In this document: positions 48,119 to 60,744 of the stretch, piece by piece
Numbering within the stretch: position 1 is the first letter of the stretch
How the letters are laid out: every line of letters starts with the position of its first letter
Assembly: GCA_964019135.1 (NCBI GenBank)
Contig: OZ025248.1
Coordinates: 29,629,670-29,693,669, forward strand
Length of the DNA stretch: 64,000 nucleotides
From: Arenicola marina
Lineage: Eukaryota; Annelida; Polychaeta; Arenicolidae
Reading direction: 5' to 3'
The notes under the pieces: model-generated
Database searches by the model: none
What the model was told of the DNA's origin: nothing
What the model saw: the letters and a program-made list of their open reading frames with translations, nothing else
Made by a program: the position numbers and the translations under genes

Positions 48119-49082
48119 TACAGCTTGACTACCCTAATTTATTTCTGTATAGCTTTTGTTTTAGCTGCATTGTTTATTTAAACCAATAAACAGGTCAAAA
48201 TTACTTTATCGTGCTTGGTGTTTATTCTGGCCAAACAAAATACAATACGACCATTGAAAGTGTCGATATATGAGCCGCACACATGGTTAGTTAGCTTTAC
48301 AAATTGCCAAATACATGCAGAGTAGTCATATTGACAATATACTCGGAACGTACAATCAACTGTTAAGCGCTGTAGGGCAAGATACACATGCATAATTTTA
48401 CACCATTGAATCAGCTCAGGAAAAACGCTGTATACATGGTGCATCAAGAAACTATTCCAGATTTGTTTGAGCGTTATAGTTATTTGAAACGTTACGCATG
48501 CTCTATAAAAGGTTTATCATACAATTTGCTCTTCTTGCTCAGATCCATCTCCTGCGACACCATTTGTGCCGAATTACTATGAAACTTGTCGGAAATTGAG
48601 TAAAGTATTGATATTCTTTATATGTAATAGTCTTGACGGTAAAAAGAAGACAAAATGTTACGTCACATTCACACTGATGTTTTGTAATAGAGAAAATAGC
48701 AGTAACAGATTCCACAAATGAATCCTTAAAGTGACACATGTTAAAAATAGTGAGGCGATAGAAATAACAAACGCGGTGACGCTCAATCTCCGAAATCGAT
48801 TATTTGCTGTTGAGCTAAAATTGCAATTAGATCGAACTAATTGAATAACAATTCGAATCTCAGTGGTGGCAGTTAGAATAGTACTGTCTCTTTCCCGGGA
48901 TAGTTGGGTGTCAACGGAACTGCTCCTGACACTGACATACCTCTATTTAAGGCAGACAGACCACCACCATACTTCATTGTATACTCCTAGGACTCTTTGA
49001 GAAACAACGGCGAGTACAGTACTAAAGGAGACACGTCATAATAATATTATTCAATATCAGCTGAGCTTGGTGCAAGGCAAAG

Positions 49083-49784
49083 ATGGCACTGCTTCGACCT
49101 TTGCCTCAGCCGTACTGCTGCCTGAAGCTTTGCGCATGCGGAAACAAGTCCAGGCTGGAAACTGTCACTAGCCTCAGCTCACCACAGACTAGTCGATGGA
49201 GCGGCAGTTTGATACATGAAGCCAGCAGCCATATGTACATCAACCGGATGCCGAGTTCTAAGTGGGAATCCTCCGAAGGTGGTGACAACTTGTTCGACAG
49301 TCTTCATTCCTGCCTCTCTTGCGCTGAAGAATTTGTCAGAGAGGATGGAAGAAAAGGCTGGGAGGACTTCCCTGCATTTCAAATTCCCTCCATAGACTTC
49401 GGAGACAGCGACATGATATCGTCCCGAACGAGCCTGAGGAACATGTCTACAACCTCGGACACAAGCCTCCCGCGCGAAGGAAGAACTCGTGGCGACGGTT
49501 GCGAAGAGCCAGCAGATGTACCAACAAGGCGGCACCCATCAAACACAAACAATTCTTTTGTCGACCTTCAGACTCAGTCTATAGCATTCAGACGATGTGG
49601 ATCTGGACGTAGCAGCCGCGCTCGTTATGCAGACCAAATGGAGGATAGACAGTCACATAACCCACGGCCGTCTCTGTCACCAAGGAAGAAGCGATTATTG
49701 TCGCGAAGACTGAAACGCATGAACCGTCATTTACAACAGAATGGCGTTTCATCGCTTCAGCTACAAACCTTGGCTCTTCTGTGA
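49083..49784 (+). CDS. Array unit 16 ORF, 233 codons, taken as reference copy (type B)
   Basis: I do not recognise this protein. It is hydrophilic, with no signal peptide or membrane span. Residues 11-19 form a Cys cluster (YCCLKLCAC). Residues 65-110 are acidic and aromatic with CLSC at 77-80 and GWEDFPAF at 92-99. Residues 111-160 are Ser/Thr-rich. Residues 168-182 are Arg-rich, and 199-216 are strongly basic (SPRKKRLLSRRLKRMNRH), like a nuclear localisation signal with an SPxK-type DNA-binding motif. The start has a good context (gcaaagATGg), a TATA-like box about 135 bases upstream and AATAAA 67 bases after the stop. Units 16, 17, 20, 23 and 24 encode the same protein. Against it being a true gene: edge copies show no excess of silent changes and the antisense strand may carry an older BIR sequence. 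Confidence 0.45.
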   Translation: MALLRPLPQPYCCLKLCACGNKSRLETVTSLSSPQTSRWSGSLIHEASSHMYINRMPSSKWESSEGGDNLFDSLHSCLSCAEEFVREDGRKGWEDFPAFQIPSIDFGDSDMISSRTSLRNMSTTSDTSLPREGRTRGDGCEEPADVPTRRHPSNTNNSFVDLQTQSIAFRRCGSGRSSRARYADQMEDRQSHNPRPSLSPRKKRLLSRRLKRMNRHLQQNGVSSLQLQTLALL

Positions 49785-50748
49785 TACAGCTTGACTACCC
49801 TAATTTATTTCTGTATAGCTTTTGTTTTAGCTGCATTGTTTATTTAAACCAATAAACAGGTCAAAATTACTTTATCGTGCTTGGTGTTTATTCTGGCCAA
49901 ACAAAATACAATACGACCATTGAAAGTGTCGATATATGAGCCGCACACATGGTTAGTTAGCTTTACAAATTGCCAAATACATGCAGAGTAGTCATATTGA
50001 CAATATACTCGGAACGTACAATCAACTGTTAAGCGCTGTAGGGCAAGATACACATGCATAATTTTACACCATTGAATCAGCTCAGGAAAAACGCTGTATA
50101 CATGGTGCATCAAGAAACTATTCCAGATTTGTTTGAGCGTTATAGTTATTTGAAACGTTACGCATGCTCTATAAAAGGTTTATCATACAATTTGCTCTTC
50201 TTGCTCAGATCCATCTCCTGCGACACCATTTGTGCCGAATTACTATGAAACTTGTCGGAAATTGAGTAAAGTATTGATATTCTTTATATGTAATAGTCTT
50301 GACGGTAAAAAGAAGACAAAATGTTACGTCACATTCACACTGATGTTTTGTAATAGAGAAAATAGCAGTAACAGATTCCACAAATGAATCCTTAAAGTGA
50401 CACATGTTAAAAATAGTGAGGCGATAGAAATAACAAACGCGGTGACGCTCAATCTCCGAAATCGATTATTTGCTGTTGAGCTAAAATTGCAATTAGATCG
50501 AACTAATTGAATAACAATTCGAATCTCAGTGGTGGCAGTTAGAATAGTACTGTCTCTTTCCCGGGATAGTTGGGTGTCAACGGAACTGCTCCTGACACTG
50601 ACATACCTCTATTTAAGGCAGACAGACCACCACCATACTTCATTGTATACTCCTAGGACTCTTTGAGAAACAACGGCGAGTACAGTACTAAAGGAGACAC
50701 GTCATAATAATATTATTCAATATCAGCTGAGCTTGGTGCAAGGCAAAG

Positions 50749-51450
50749 ATGGCACTGCTTCGACCTTTGCCTCAGCCGTACTGCTGCCTGAAGCTTTGCG
50801 CATGCGGAAACAAGTCCAGGCTGGAAACTGTCACTAGCCTCAGCTCACCACAGACTAGTCGATGGAGCGGCAGTTTGATACATGAAGCCAGCAGCCATAT
50901 GTACATCAACCGGATGCCGAGTTCTAAGTGGGAATCCTCCGAAGGTGGTGACAACTTGTTCGACAGTCTTCATTCCTGCCTCTCTTGCGCTGAAGAATTT
51001 GTCAGAGAGGATGGAAGAAAAGGCTGGGAGGACTTCCCTGCATTTCAAATTCCCTCCATAGACTTCGGAGACAGCGACATGATATCGTCCCGAACGAGCC
51101 TGAGGAACATGTCTACAACCTCGGACACAAGCCTCCCGCGCGAAGGAAGAACTCGTGGCGACGGTTGCGAAGAACCAGCAGATGTACCAACAAGGCGGCA
51201 CCCATCAAACACAAACAATTCTTTTGTCGACCTTCAGACTCAGTCTATAGCATTCAGACGATGTGGATCTGGACGTAGCAGCCGCGCTCGTTATGCAGAC
51301 CAAATGGAGGATAGACAGTCACATAACCCACGGCCGTCTCTGTCACCAAGGAAGAAGCGATTATTGTCGCGAAGACTGAAACGCATGAACCGTCATTTAC
51401 AACAGAATGGCGTTTCATCGCTTCAGCTACAAACCTTGGCTCTTCTGTGA
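50749..51450 (+). CDS. Array unit 17 ORF, 233 codons (type B)
   Basis: Encodes the same protein as unit 16; one silent change separates them at codon 141-142 (gagcca in unit 16, gaacca here). Confidence 0.42.
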   Translation: MALLRPLPQPYCCLKLCACGNKSRLETVTSLSSPQTSRWSGSLIHEASSHMYINRMPSSKWESSEGGDNLFDSLHSCLSCAEEFVREDGRKGWEDFPAFQIPSIDFGDSDMISSRTSLRNMSTTSDTSLPREGRTRGDGCEEPADVPTRRHPSNTNNSFVDLQTQSIAFRRCGSGRSSRARYADQMEDRQSHNPRPSLSPRKKRLLSRRLKRMNRHLQQNGVSSLQLQTLALL

Positions 51451-52414
51451 TACAGCTTGACTACCCTAATTTATTTCTGTATAGCTTTTGTTTTAGCTGC
51501 ATTGTTTATTTAAACCAATAAACAGGTCAAAATTACTTTATCGTGCTTGGTGTTTATTCTGGCCAAACAAAATACAATACGACCATTGAAAGTGTCGATA
51601 TATGAGCCGCACACATGGTTAGTTAGCTTTACAAATTGCCAAATACATGCAGAGTAGTCATATTGACAATATACTCGGAACGTACAATCAACTGTTAAGC
51701 GCTGTAGGGCAAGATACACATGCATAATTTTACACCATTGAATCAGCTCAGGAAAAACGCTGTATACATGGTGCATCAAGAAACTATTCCAGATTTGTTT
51801 GAGCGTTATAGTTATTTGAAACGTTACGCATGCTCTATAAAAGGTGTATCATACAATTTGCTCTTCTTGCTCAGATCCATCTCCTGCGACACCATTTGTG
51901 CCGAATTACTATGAAACTTGTCGGAAATTGAGTAAAGGATTGATATTCTTTATATGTAATAGTCTTGACGGTAAAAAGAAGACAAAATGTTACGTCACAT
52001 TCACACTGATGTTTTGTAATAGAGAAAAAAGCAGTAACAGATTCCACAAATGAATCCTTAAAGTGACACATGTTAAAAATAGTGAGGCGATAGAAATAAC
52101 AAACGCGGTGACGCTCAATCTCCGAAATCGATTATTTGCTGTTGAGCTAAAATTGCAATTAGATCGAACTAATTGAATAACAATTCGAATCTCAGTGGTG
52201 GCAGTTAGAATAGTACTGTCTCTTTCCCGGGATTGTTGAGTGTCAACGGAACGGCTCCTGACACTGACATACCTCTATTTAAGGCAGACAGACCACCACC
52301 ATACTTCATTGTATACTCCTAGGACTCTTTGAGAAACAACGGCGAGTACAGTACTAAAGCAGACACGCCATAATACTATTGTTCAATATCAGCTGAGCTT
52401 GGTGCAAGGCAAAG

Positions 52415-53116
52415 ATGGCACTGCTTCGACCTTTGCCTCAGCCGTACTGCTGCCTGAAGCTTTGCGCATGCGGAAACAAGTCCAGGCTGGAAACTGTCAC
52501 TAGCCTCAGCTCACCACAGACTAGTCGATGGAGCGGCAGTTTGATACATGAAGCCAGCAGCCAGATGTACATCAACCGGATGCCGAGTTCTAAGTGGGAA
52601 TCCTCCGAAGGTGGTGACAACTTGTTCGACAGTCTTCATTCCTGCCTCTCTTGCGCTGAAGAATTTGTCAGAGAGGATGGAAGAAAAGGCTGGGAGGACT
52701 TCCCTGCATTTCAAATTCCCTCCATAGACTTCGGAGACAGCGACATGATATCGTCCCGAACGAGCCTGATGAACATGTCTACAACCTCGGACACAAGCCT
52801 CCCGCGCGAAGGAAGAACTCGTGGCGACGGTTGCGAAGAACCAGCAGATGTACCAACAAGGCGGCACCCATCAAACACAAACAATTGTTTTGTCGACCTT
52901 CAGACTCAGTCTATAGCATTCAGACGATGTGGATCTGGACGTAGCAACCGCGCTCGTTATGCAGACCAAATGGAGGATGGACAGTCACATAACCCACGGC
53001 CGTCTCTGTCACCAAGGAAGAAGCGATTATTGTCGCGAAGACTGAAACGCATGAACCGTCATTTACAACAGAATGGCGTTTCATCGCTTCAGCTACAAAC
53101 CTTGGCTCTTCTGTGA
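52415..53116 (+). CDS. Array unit 18 ORF, 233 codons (type A variant)
   Basis: Q50 and M119 as type A, but C158, N178 and G189 as in type B units 6 and 10: a mosaic. Its leader has ggaacggctcctg, shared only with unit 21. TATA-like box intact. Confidence 0.42.
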   Translation: MALLRPLPQPYCCLKLCACGNKSRLETVTSLSSPQTSRWSGSLIHEASSQMYINRMPSSKWESSEGGDNLFDSLHSCLSCAEEFVREDGRKGWEDFPAFQIPSIDFGDSDMISSRTSLMNMSTTSDTSLPREGRTRGDGCEEPADVPTRRHPSNTNNCFVDLQTQSIAFRRCGSGRSNRARYADQMEDGQSHNPRPSLSPRKKRLLSRRLKRMNRHLQQNGVSSLQLQTLALL

Positions 53117-54080
53117 TACAGCTTGACTACCCTAATTTATTTCTATATAGCTTTTGTTTTAGCTGCATTGTTTACTTAAACCAATAAACAGGTCAAAATT
53201 ACCTTATCGTGCTTGGTGTTTATTCTGGCCAAACAAAATACAATACGACCATTGAAAGTGTCGAGATATGAGCCGCACACATGGTTAGTTAGCTTTACAA
53301 ATTGCCAAATACATGCAGAGTAGTCATATTGACAATATACTCGGAACGTACAATCAACTGTTAAGCGCTGTAAGGCAAGATACACATGCATATTTTTACA
53401 CCATTGAATCAGCTCAGGAAAAACGCTGTATACATGGTGCATCAAGAAACTATTCCAGATTTGCTTGAGCGTTGTATTTATTTGAAACGTTACGCATGCT
53501 CTACAAAAGGTGTATCATACAATCTGCTCTTCTTGCTCAGATTCATCTCCTGCGACACCATTTGTGCCGAACTTCTATGAAACTTGTCGGAAATTAAGTA
53601 AAGTATTGATATTCGTTATATGTAATAGGCTTGACGGTAAAAAGAAGACAAAATGTTACGTCACATTCACACTGATGTTTTGTAATAGAGAAAATAGCAG
53701 TAACAGATTCCACAAATAAATTCTTAAAGTGACACATGTTAAAAATAGTGAGGCGATAGAAATAACAAACGCGGTGACGCTCAATCTACGAAATCGATTA
53801 TTTGCTGTTGAGCTAAAATTGCAATTAGATCGAACTAATTGAATAACAATTCGAATCTCAGTGGTGGCAGTTAGAATAGTACTGTCTCTTTCCCGGGATT
53901 GTTGAGTGTCAACGGAACTGCTCCTGACACTGACATACCTCTATTTAAGGCAGACAGACCACCACCATACTTCATTGTATACTCCTAGGACTCTTTGAGA
54001 AACAACGGCGAGTACAGTACTAAAGCAGACACGCCATAATACTATTGTTCAATATCAGCTGAGCTTGGTGCAAGGCAAAG

Positions 54081-54782
54081 ATGGCACTGCTTCGACCTTT
54101 GCCTCAGCCGTACTGCTGCCTGAAGCTTTGCGCATGCGGAAACAAGTCCAGGCTGGAAACTGTCACTAGCCTCAGCTCACCACAGACTAGTCGATGGAGC
54201 GGCAGTTTGATACATGAAGCCAGCAGCCATATGTACATCAACCGGATGCCGAGTTCTAAGTGGGAATCCTCTGAAGGTGGTGACAACTTGTTGGACAGTC
54301 TTCATTCCTGCCTCTCTTGCGCTGAAGAATTTGTCAGAGAGGATGGAAGAAAAGGCTGGGAGGACTTCCCTGCATTTCAAATTCCCTCCATACACTTCGG
54401 AGACAGCGACATGATATCGTCCCGAACGAGCCTGAGGAACATGTCTACAACCTCGGACACAAGCCTCCCGCGCGAAGGAAGAACTCGTGGCGACGGTTGC
54501 GAAGAACCAGCAGATGTACCAACAAGGCGGCACCCATCAAACACAAACAATTCTTTTGTCGACCTTCAGACTCAGTCTATAGCATTCAGACGATGTGGAT
54601 CTGGACGTAGCAGCCGCGCTCGTTATGCAGACCAAATGGAGGATGGACAGTCACATAACCCACGGCCGTCTCTGTCACCAAGGAAGAAGCGATTATTGTC
54701 GCGAAGACTGAAACGCATGAACCGTCATTTACAACAGAATGGCGTTTCATCGCTTCAGCTACAAACCTTGGCTCTTCTGTGA
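54081..54782 (+). CDS. Array unit 19 ORF, 233 codons (type B variant)
   Basis: F71L (shared only with unit 22), private D105H, G189. Confidence 0.42.
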   Translation: MALLRPLPQPYCCLKLCACGNKSRLETVTSLSSPQTSRWSGSLIHEASSHMYINRMPSSKWESSEGGDNLLDSLHSCLSCAEEFVREDGRKGWEDFPAFQIPSIHFGDSDMISSRTSLRNMSTTSDTSLPREGRTRGDGCEEPADVPTRRHPSNTNNSFVDLQTQSIAFRRCGSGRSSRARYADQMEDGQSHNPRPSLSPRKKRLLSRRLKRMNRHLQQNGVSSLQLQTLALL

Positions 54783-55746
54783 TACAGCTTGACTACCCTA
54801 ATTTATTTCTGTATAGCTTTTGTTTTAGCTGCATTGTTTATTTAAACCAATAAACAGGTCAAAATTACTTTATCGTGCTTGGTGTTTATTCTGGCCAAAC
54901 AAAATACAATACGACCATTGAAAGTGTCGATATATGAGCCGCACACATGGTTAGTTAGCTTTACAAATTGCCAAATACATGCAGAGTAGTCATATTGACA
55001 ATATACTCGGAACGTACAATCAACTGTTAAGCGCTGTAGGGCAAGATACACATGCATAATTTTACACCATTGAATCAGCTCAGGAAAAACGCTGTATACA
55101 TGGTGCATCAAGAAACTATTCCAGATTTGCTTGAGCGTTATAGTTATTTGAAACGTTACGCATGCTCTACAAAAGGTTTATCATACAATTTGCTCTTCTT
55201 GCTCAGATCCATCTCCGGCGACACCATTTGTGCCGAATTACTATGAAACTTGTCGGAAATTGAGTAAAGTATTGATATTCTTTTTATGTAATAGGCTTGA
55301 CGGTAAAAAGAAGACAAAATGTTACGTCACATTCACACTGATGTTTTGTAATAGAGAAAATAGCAGTAAAAGATTCCACAAATGAATCCTTAAAGTGACA
55401 CATGTTAAAAATAGTGAGGCGATAGAAATAACAAACGCGGTGACGCTCAATCTCCGAAATCGATTATTTGCTGTTGAGCTAAAATTGCAATTAGATCGAA
55501 CTAATTGAATAACAATTCGAATCTCAGTGGTGGCAGTTAGAATAGTACTGTCTCTTTCCCGGGATAGTTGGGTGTCAACGGAACTGCTCCTGACACTGAC
55601 ATACCTCTATTTAAGGCAGAGAGACCACCACCATACTTCATTGTATACTCCTAGGACTCTTTGAGAAACAACGGCGAGTACAGTACTAAAGGAGACACGT
55701 CATAATAATATTATTCAATATCAGCTGAGCTTGGTGCAAGGCAAAG

Positions 55747-56448
55747 ATGGCACTGCTTCGACCTTTGCCTCAGCCGTACTGCTGCCTGAAGCTTTGCGCA
55801 TGCGGAAACAAGTCCAGGCTGGAAACTGTCACTAGCCTCAGCTCACCACAGACTAGTCGATGGAGCGGCAGTTTGATACATGAAGCCAGCAGCCATATGT
55901 ACATCAACCGGATGCCGAGTTCTAAGTGGGAATCCTCCGAAGGTGGTGACAACTTGTTCGACAGTCTTCATTCCTGCCTCTCTTGCGCTGAAGAATTTGT
56001 CAGAGAGGATGGAAGAAAAGGCTGGGAGGACTTCCCTGCATTTCAAATTCCCTCCATAGACTTCGGAGACAGCGACATGATATCGTCCCGAACGAGCCTG
56101 AGGAACATGTCTACAACCTCGGACACAAGCCTCCCGCGCGAAGGAAGAACTCGTGGCGACGGTTGCGAAGAACCAGCAGATGTACCAACAAGGCGGCACC
56201 CATCAAACACAAACAATTCTTTTGTCGACCTTCAGACTCAGTCTATAGCATTCAGACGATGTGGATCTGGACGTAGCAGCCGCGCTCGTTATGCAGACCA
56301 AATGGAGGATAGACAGTCACATAACCCACGGCCGTCTCTGTCACCAAGGAAGAAGCGATTATTGTCGCGAAGACTGAAACGCATGAACCGTCATTTACAA
56401 CAGAATGGCGTTTCATCGCTTCAGCTACAAACCTTGGCTCTTCTGTGA
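55747..56448 (+). CDS. Array unit 20 ORF, 233 codons (type B)
   Basis: Same protein as unit 16. Third member of the trimer block 18-20. Leader has a private gagagacc change. Confidence 0.42.
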   Translation: MALLRPLPQPYCCLKLCACGNKSRLETVTSLSSPQTSRWSGSLIHEASSHMYINRMPSSKWESSEGGDNLFDSLHSCLSCAEEFVREDGRKGWEDFPAFQIPSIDFGDSDMISSRTSLRNMSTTSDTSLPREGRTRGDGCEEPADVPTRRHPSNTNNSFVDLQTQSIAFRRCGSGRSSRARYADQMEDRQSHNPRPSLSPRKKRLLSRRLKRMNRHLQQNGVSSLQLQTLALL

Positions 56449-57412
56449 TACAGCTTGACTACCCTAATTTATTTCTGTATAGCTTTTGTTTTAGCTGCAT
56501 TGTTTATTTAAACCAATAAACAGGTCAAAATTACTTTATCGTGCTTGGTGTTTATTCTGGCCAAACAAAATACAATACGACCATTGAAAGTGTCGATATA
56601 TGAGCCGCACACATGGTTAGTTAGCTTTACAAATTGCCAAATACATGCAGAGTAGTCATATTGACAATATACTCGGAACGTACAATCAACTGTTAAGCGC
56701 TGTAGGGCAAGATACACATGCATAATTTTACACCATTGAATCAGCTCAGGAAAAACGCTGTATACATGGTGCATCAAGAAACTATTCCAGATTTGTTTGA
56801 GCGTTATAGTTATTTGAAACGTTACGCATGCTCTATAAAAGGTGTATCATACAATTTGCTCTTCTTGCTCAGATCCATCTCCTGCGACACCATTTGTGCC
56901 GAATTACTATGAAACTTGTCGGAAATTGAGTAAAGTATTGATATTCTTTATATGTAATAGTCTTGACGGTAAAAAGAAGACAAAATGTTACGTCACATTC
57001 ACACTGATGTTTTGTAATAGAGAAAATAGCAGTAACAGATTCCACAAATGAATCCTTAAAGTGACACATGTTAAAAATAGTGAGGCGATAGAAATAACAA
57101 ACGCGGTGACGCTCAATCTCCGAAATCGATTATTTGCTGTTGAGCTAAAATTGCAATTAGATCGAACTAATTGAATAACAATTCGAATCTCAGTGGTGGC
57201 AGTTAGAATAGTACTGTCTCTTTCCCGGGATTGTTGAGTGTCAACGGAACGGCTCCTGACACTGACATACCTCTATTTAAGGCAGACAGACCACCACCAT
57301 ACTTCATTGTATACTCCTAGGACTCTTTGAGAAACAACGGCGAGTACAGTACTAAAGCAGACACGCCATAATACTATTGTTCAATATCAGCTGAGCTTGG
57401 TGCAAGGCAAAG

Positions 57413-58114
57413 ATGGCACTGCTTCGACCTTTGCCTCAGCCGTACTGCTGCCTGAAGCTTTGCGCATGCGGAAACAAGTCCAGGCTGGAAACTGTCACTA
57501 GCCTCAGCTCACCACAGACTAGTCGATGGAGCGGCAGTTTGATACATGAAGCCAGCAGCCAGATGTACATCAACCGGATGCCGAGTTCTAAGTGGGAATC
57601 CTCCGAAGGTGGTGACAACTTGTTCGACAGTCTTCATTCCTGCCTCTCTTGCGCTGAAGAATTTGTCAGAGAGGATGGAAGAAAAGGCTGGGAGGACTTC
57701 CCTGCATTTCAAATTCCCTCCATAGACTTCGGAGACAGCGACATGATATCGTCCCGAACGAGCCTGATGAACATGTCTACAACCTCGGACACAAGCCTCC
57801 CGCGCGAAGGAAGAACTCGTGGCGACGGTTGCGAAGAACCAGCAGATGTACCAACAAGGCGGCACCCATCAAACACAAACAATTGTTTTGTCGACCCTCA
57901 GACTCAGTCTATAGCATTCAGACGATGTGGATCTGGACGTAGCAACCGCGCTCGTTATGCAGACCAAATGGAGGATAGACAGTCACATAACCCACGGCCG
58001 TCTCTGTCACCAAGGAAGAAGCGATTATTGTCGCGAAGACTGAAACGCATGAACCGTCATTTACAACAGAATGGCGTTTCATCGCTTCAGCTACAAACCT
58101 TGGCTCTTCTGTGA
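57413..58114 (+). CDS. Array unit 21 ORF, 233 codons (type A variant)
   Basis: As unit 18 but R189 and a private L162P. Opens the second trimer block 21-23. Confidence 0.42.
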   Translation: MALLRPLPQPYCCLKLCACGNKSRLETVTSLSSPQTSRWSGSLIHEASSQMYINRMPSSKWESSEGGDNLFDSLHSCLSCAEEFVREDGRKGWEDFPAFQIPSIDFGDSDMISSRTSLMNMSTTSDTSLPREGRTRGDGCEEPADVPTRRHPSNTNNCFVDPQTQSIAFRRCGSGRSNRARYADQMEDRQSHNPRPSLSPRKKRLLSRRLKRMNRHLQQNGVSSLQLQTLALL

Positions 58115-59078
58115 TACAGCTTGACTACCCTAATTTATTTCTATATAGCTTTTGTTTTAGCTGCATTGTTTACTTAAACCAATAAACAGGTCAAAATTAC
58201 CTTATCGTGCTTGGTGTTTATTCTGGCCAAACAAAATACAATACGACCATTGAAAGTGTCGAGATATGAGCCGCACACATGGTTAGTTAGCTTTACAAAT
58301 TGCCAAATACATGCAGAGTAGTCATATTGACAATATACTCGGAACGTACAATCAACTGTTAAGCGCTGTAAGGCAAGATACACATGCATATTTTTACACC
58401 ATTGAATCAGCTCAGGAAAAACGCTGTATACATGGTGCATCATGAAACTATTCCAGATTTGCTTGAGCGTTGTATTTATTTGAAACGTTACGCATGCTCT
58501 ACAAAAGGTGTATCATACAATCTGCTCTTCTTGCTCAGATTCATCTCCTGCGACACCATTTGTGCCGAACTTCTATGAAACTTGTCGGAAATTAAGTAAA
58601 GTATTGATATTCGTTATATGTAATAGGCTTGACGGTAAAAAGAAGACAAAATGTTACGTCACATTCACACTGATGTTTTGTAATAGAGAAAATAGCAGTA
58701 ACAGATTCCACAAATAAATTCTTAAAGTGACACATGTTAAAAATAGTGAGGCGATAGAAATAACAAACGCGGTGACGCTCAATCTCCGAAATCGATTATT
58801 TGCTGTTGAGCTAAAATTGCAATTAGATCGAACTAATTGAATAACAATTCGAATCTCAGTGGTGGCAGTTAGAATAGTACTGTCTCTTTCCCGGGATTGT
58901 TGAGTGTCAACGGAACTGCTCCTGACACTGACATACCTCTATTTAAGGCAGACAGACCACCACCATACTTCATTGTATACTCCTAGGACTCTTTGAGAAA
59001 CAACGGCGAGTACAGTACTAAAGCAGACACGCCATAATACTATTGTTCAATATCAGCTGAGCTTGGTGCAAGGCAAAG

Positions 59079-59780
59079 ATGGCACTGCTTCGACCTTTGC
59101 CTCAGCCGTACTGCTGCCTGAAGCTTTGCGCATGCGGAAACAAGTCCAGGCTGGAAACTGTCACTAGCCTCAGCTCACCACAGACTAGTCGATGGAGCGG
59201 CAGTTTGATACATGAAGCCAGCAGCCATATGTACATCAACCGGATGCCGAGTTCTAAGTGGGAATCCTCTGAAGGTGGTGACAACTTGTTGGACAGTCTT
59301 CATTCCTGCCTCTCTTGCGCTGAAGAATTTGTCAGAGAGGATGGAAGAAAAGGCTGGGAGGACTTCCCTGCATTTCAAATTCCCTCCATAGACTTCGGAG
59401 ACAGCGACATGATATCGTCCCGAACGAGCCTGAGGAACATGTCTACAACCTCGGACACAAGCCTCCCGCGCGAAGGAAGAACTCGTGGCGACGGTTGCGA
59501 AGAACCAGCAGATGTACCAACAAGGCGGCACCCATCAAACACAAACAATTCTCTTGTCGACCTTCAGACTCAGTCTATAGCATTCAGACGATGTGGATCT
59601 GGACGTAGCAGCCGCGCTCGTTATGCAGACCAAATGGAGGATGGACAGTCACATAACCCACGGCCGTCTCTGTCACCAAGGAAGAAGCGATTATTGTCGC
59701 GAAGACTGAAACGCATGAACCGTCATTTACAACAGAATGGCGTTTCATCGCTTCAGCTACAAACCTTGGCTCTTCTGTGA
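59079..59780 (+). CDS. Array unit 22 ORF, 233 codons (type B variant)
   Basis: F71L like unit 19, private F159L, G189. Confidence 0.42.
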   Translation: MALLRPLPQPYCCLKLCACGNKSRLETVTSLSSPQTSRWSGSLIHEASSHMYINRMPSSKWESSEGGDNLLDSLHSCLSCAEEFVREDGRKGWEDFPAFQIPSIDFGDSDMISSRTSLRNMSTTSDTSLPREGRTRGDGCEEPADVPTRRHPSNTNNSLVDLQTQSIAFRRCGSGRSSRARYADQMEDGQSHNPRPSLSPRKKRLLSRRLKRMNRHLQQNGVSSLQLQTLALL

Positions 59781-60744
59781 TACAGCTTGACTACCCTAAT
59801 TTATTTCTGTATAGCTTTTGTTTTAGCTGCATTGTTTATTTAAACCAATAAACAGGTCAAAATTACTTTATCGTGCTTGGTGTTTATTCTGGCCAAACAA
59901 AATACAATACGACCATTGAAAGTGTCGATATATGAGCCGCACACATGGTTAGTTAGCTTTACAAATTGCCAAATACATGCAGAGTAGTCATATTGACAAT
60001 ATACTCGGAACGTACAATCAACTGTTAAGCGCTGTAGGGCAAGATACACATGCATAATTTTACACCATTGAATCAGCTCAGGAAAAACGCTGTATACATG
60101 GTGCATCAAGAAACTATTCCAGATTTGCTTGAGCGTTATAGTTATTTGAAACGTTACGCATGCTCTACAAAAGGTTTATCATACAATTTGCTCTTCTTGC
60201 TCAGATCCATCTCCTGCGACACCATTTGTGCCGAATTACTATGAAACTTGTCGGAAATTGAGTAAAGTATTGATATTCTTTTTATGTAATAGGCTTGACG
60301 GTAAAAAGAAGACAAAATGTTACGTCACATTCACACTGATGTTTTGTAATAGAGAAAATAGCAGTAAAAGATTCCACAAATGAATCCTTAAAGTGACACA
60401 TGTTAAAAATAGTGAGGCGATAGAAATAACAAACGCGGTGACGCTCAATCTCCGAAATCGATTATTTGCTGTTGAGCTAAAATTGCAATTAGATCGAACT
60501 AATTGAATAACAATTCGAATCTCAGTGGTGGCAGTTAGAATAGTACTGTCTCTTTCCCGGGATTGTTGGGTGTCAACGGAACTGCTCCTGACACTGACAT
60601 ACCTCTATTTAAGGCAGACAGACCACCACCATACTTCATTGTATACTCCTAGGACTCTTTGAGAAACAACGGCGAGTACAGTACTAAAGGAGACACGTCA
60701 TAATAATATTATTCAATATCAGCTGAGCTTGGTGCAAGGCAAAG

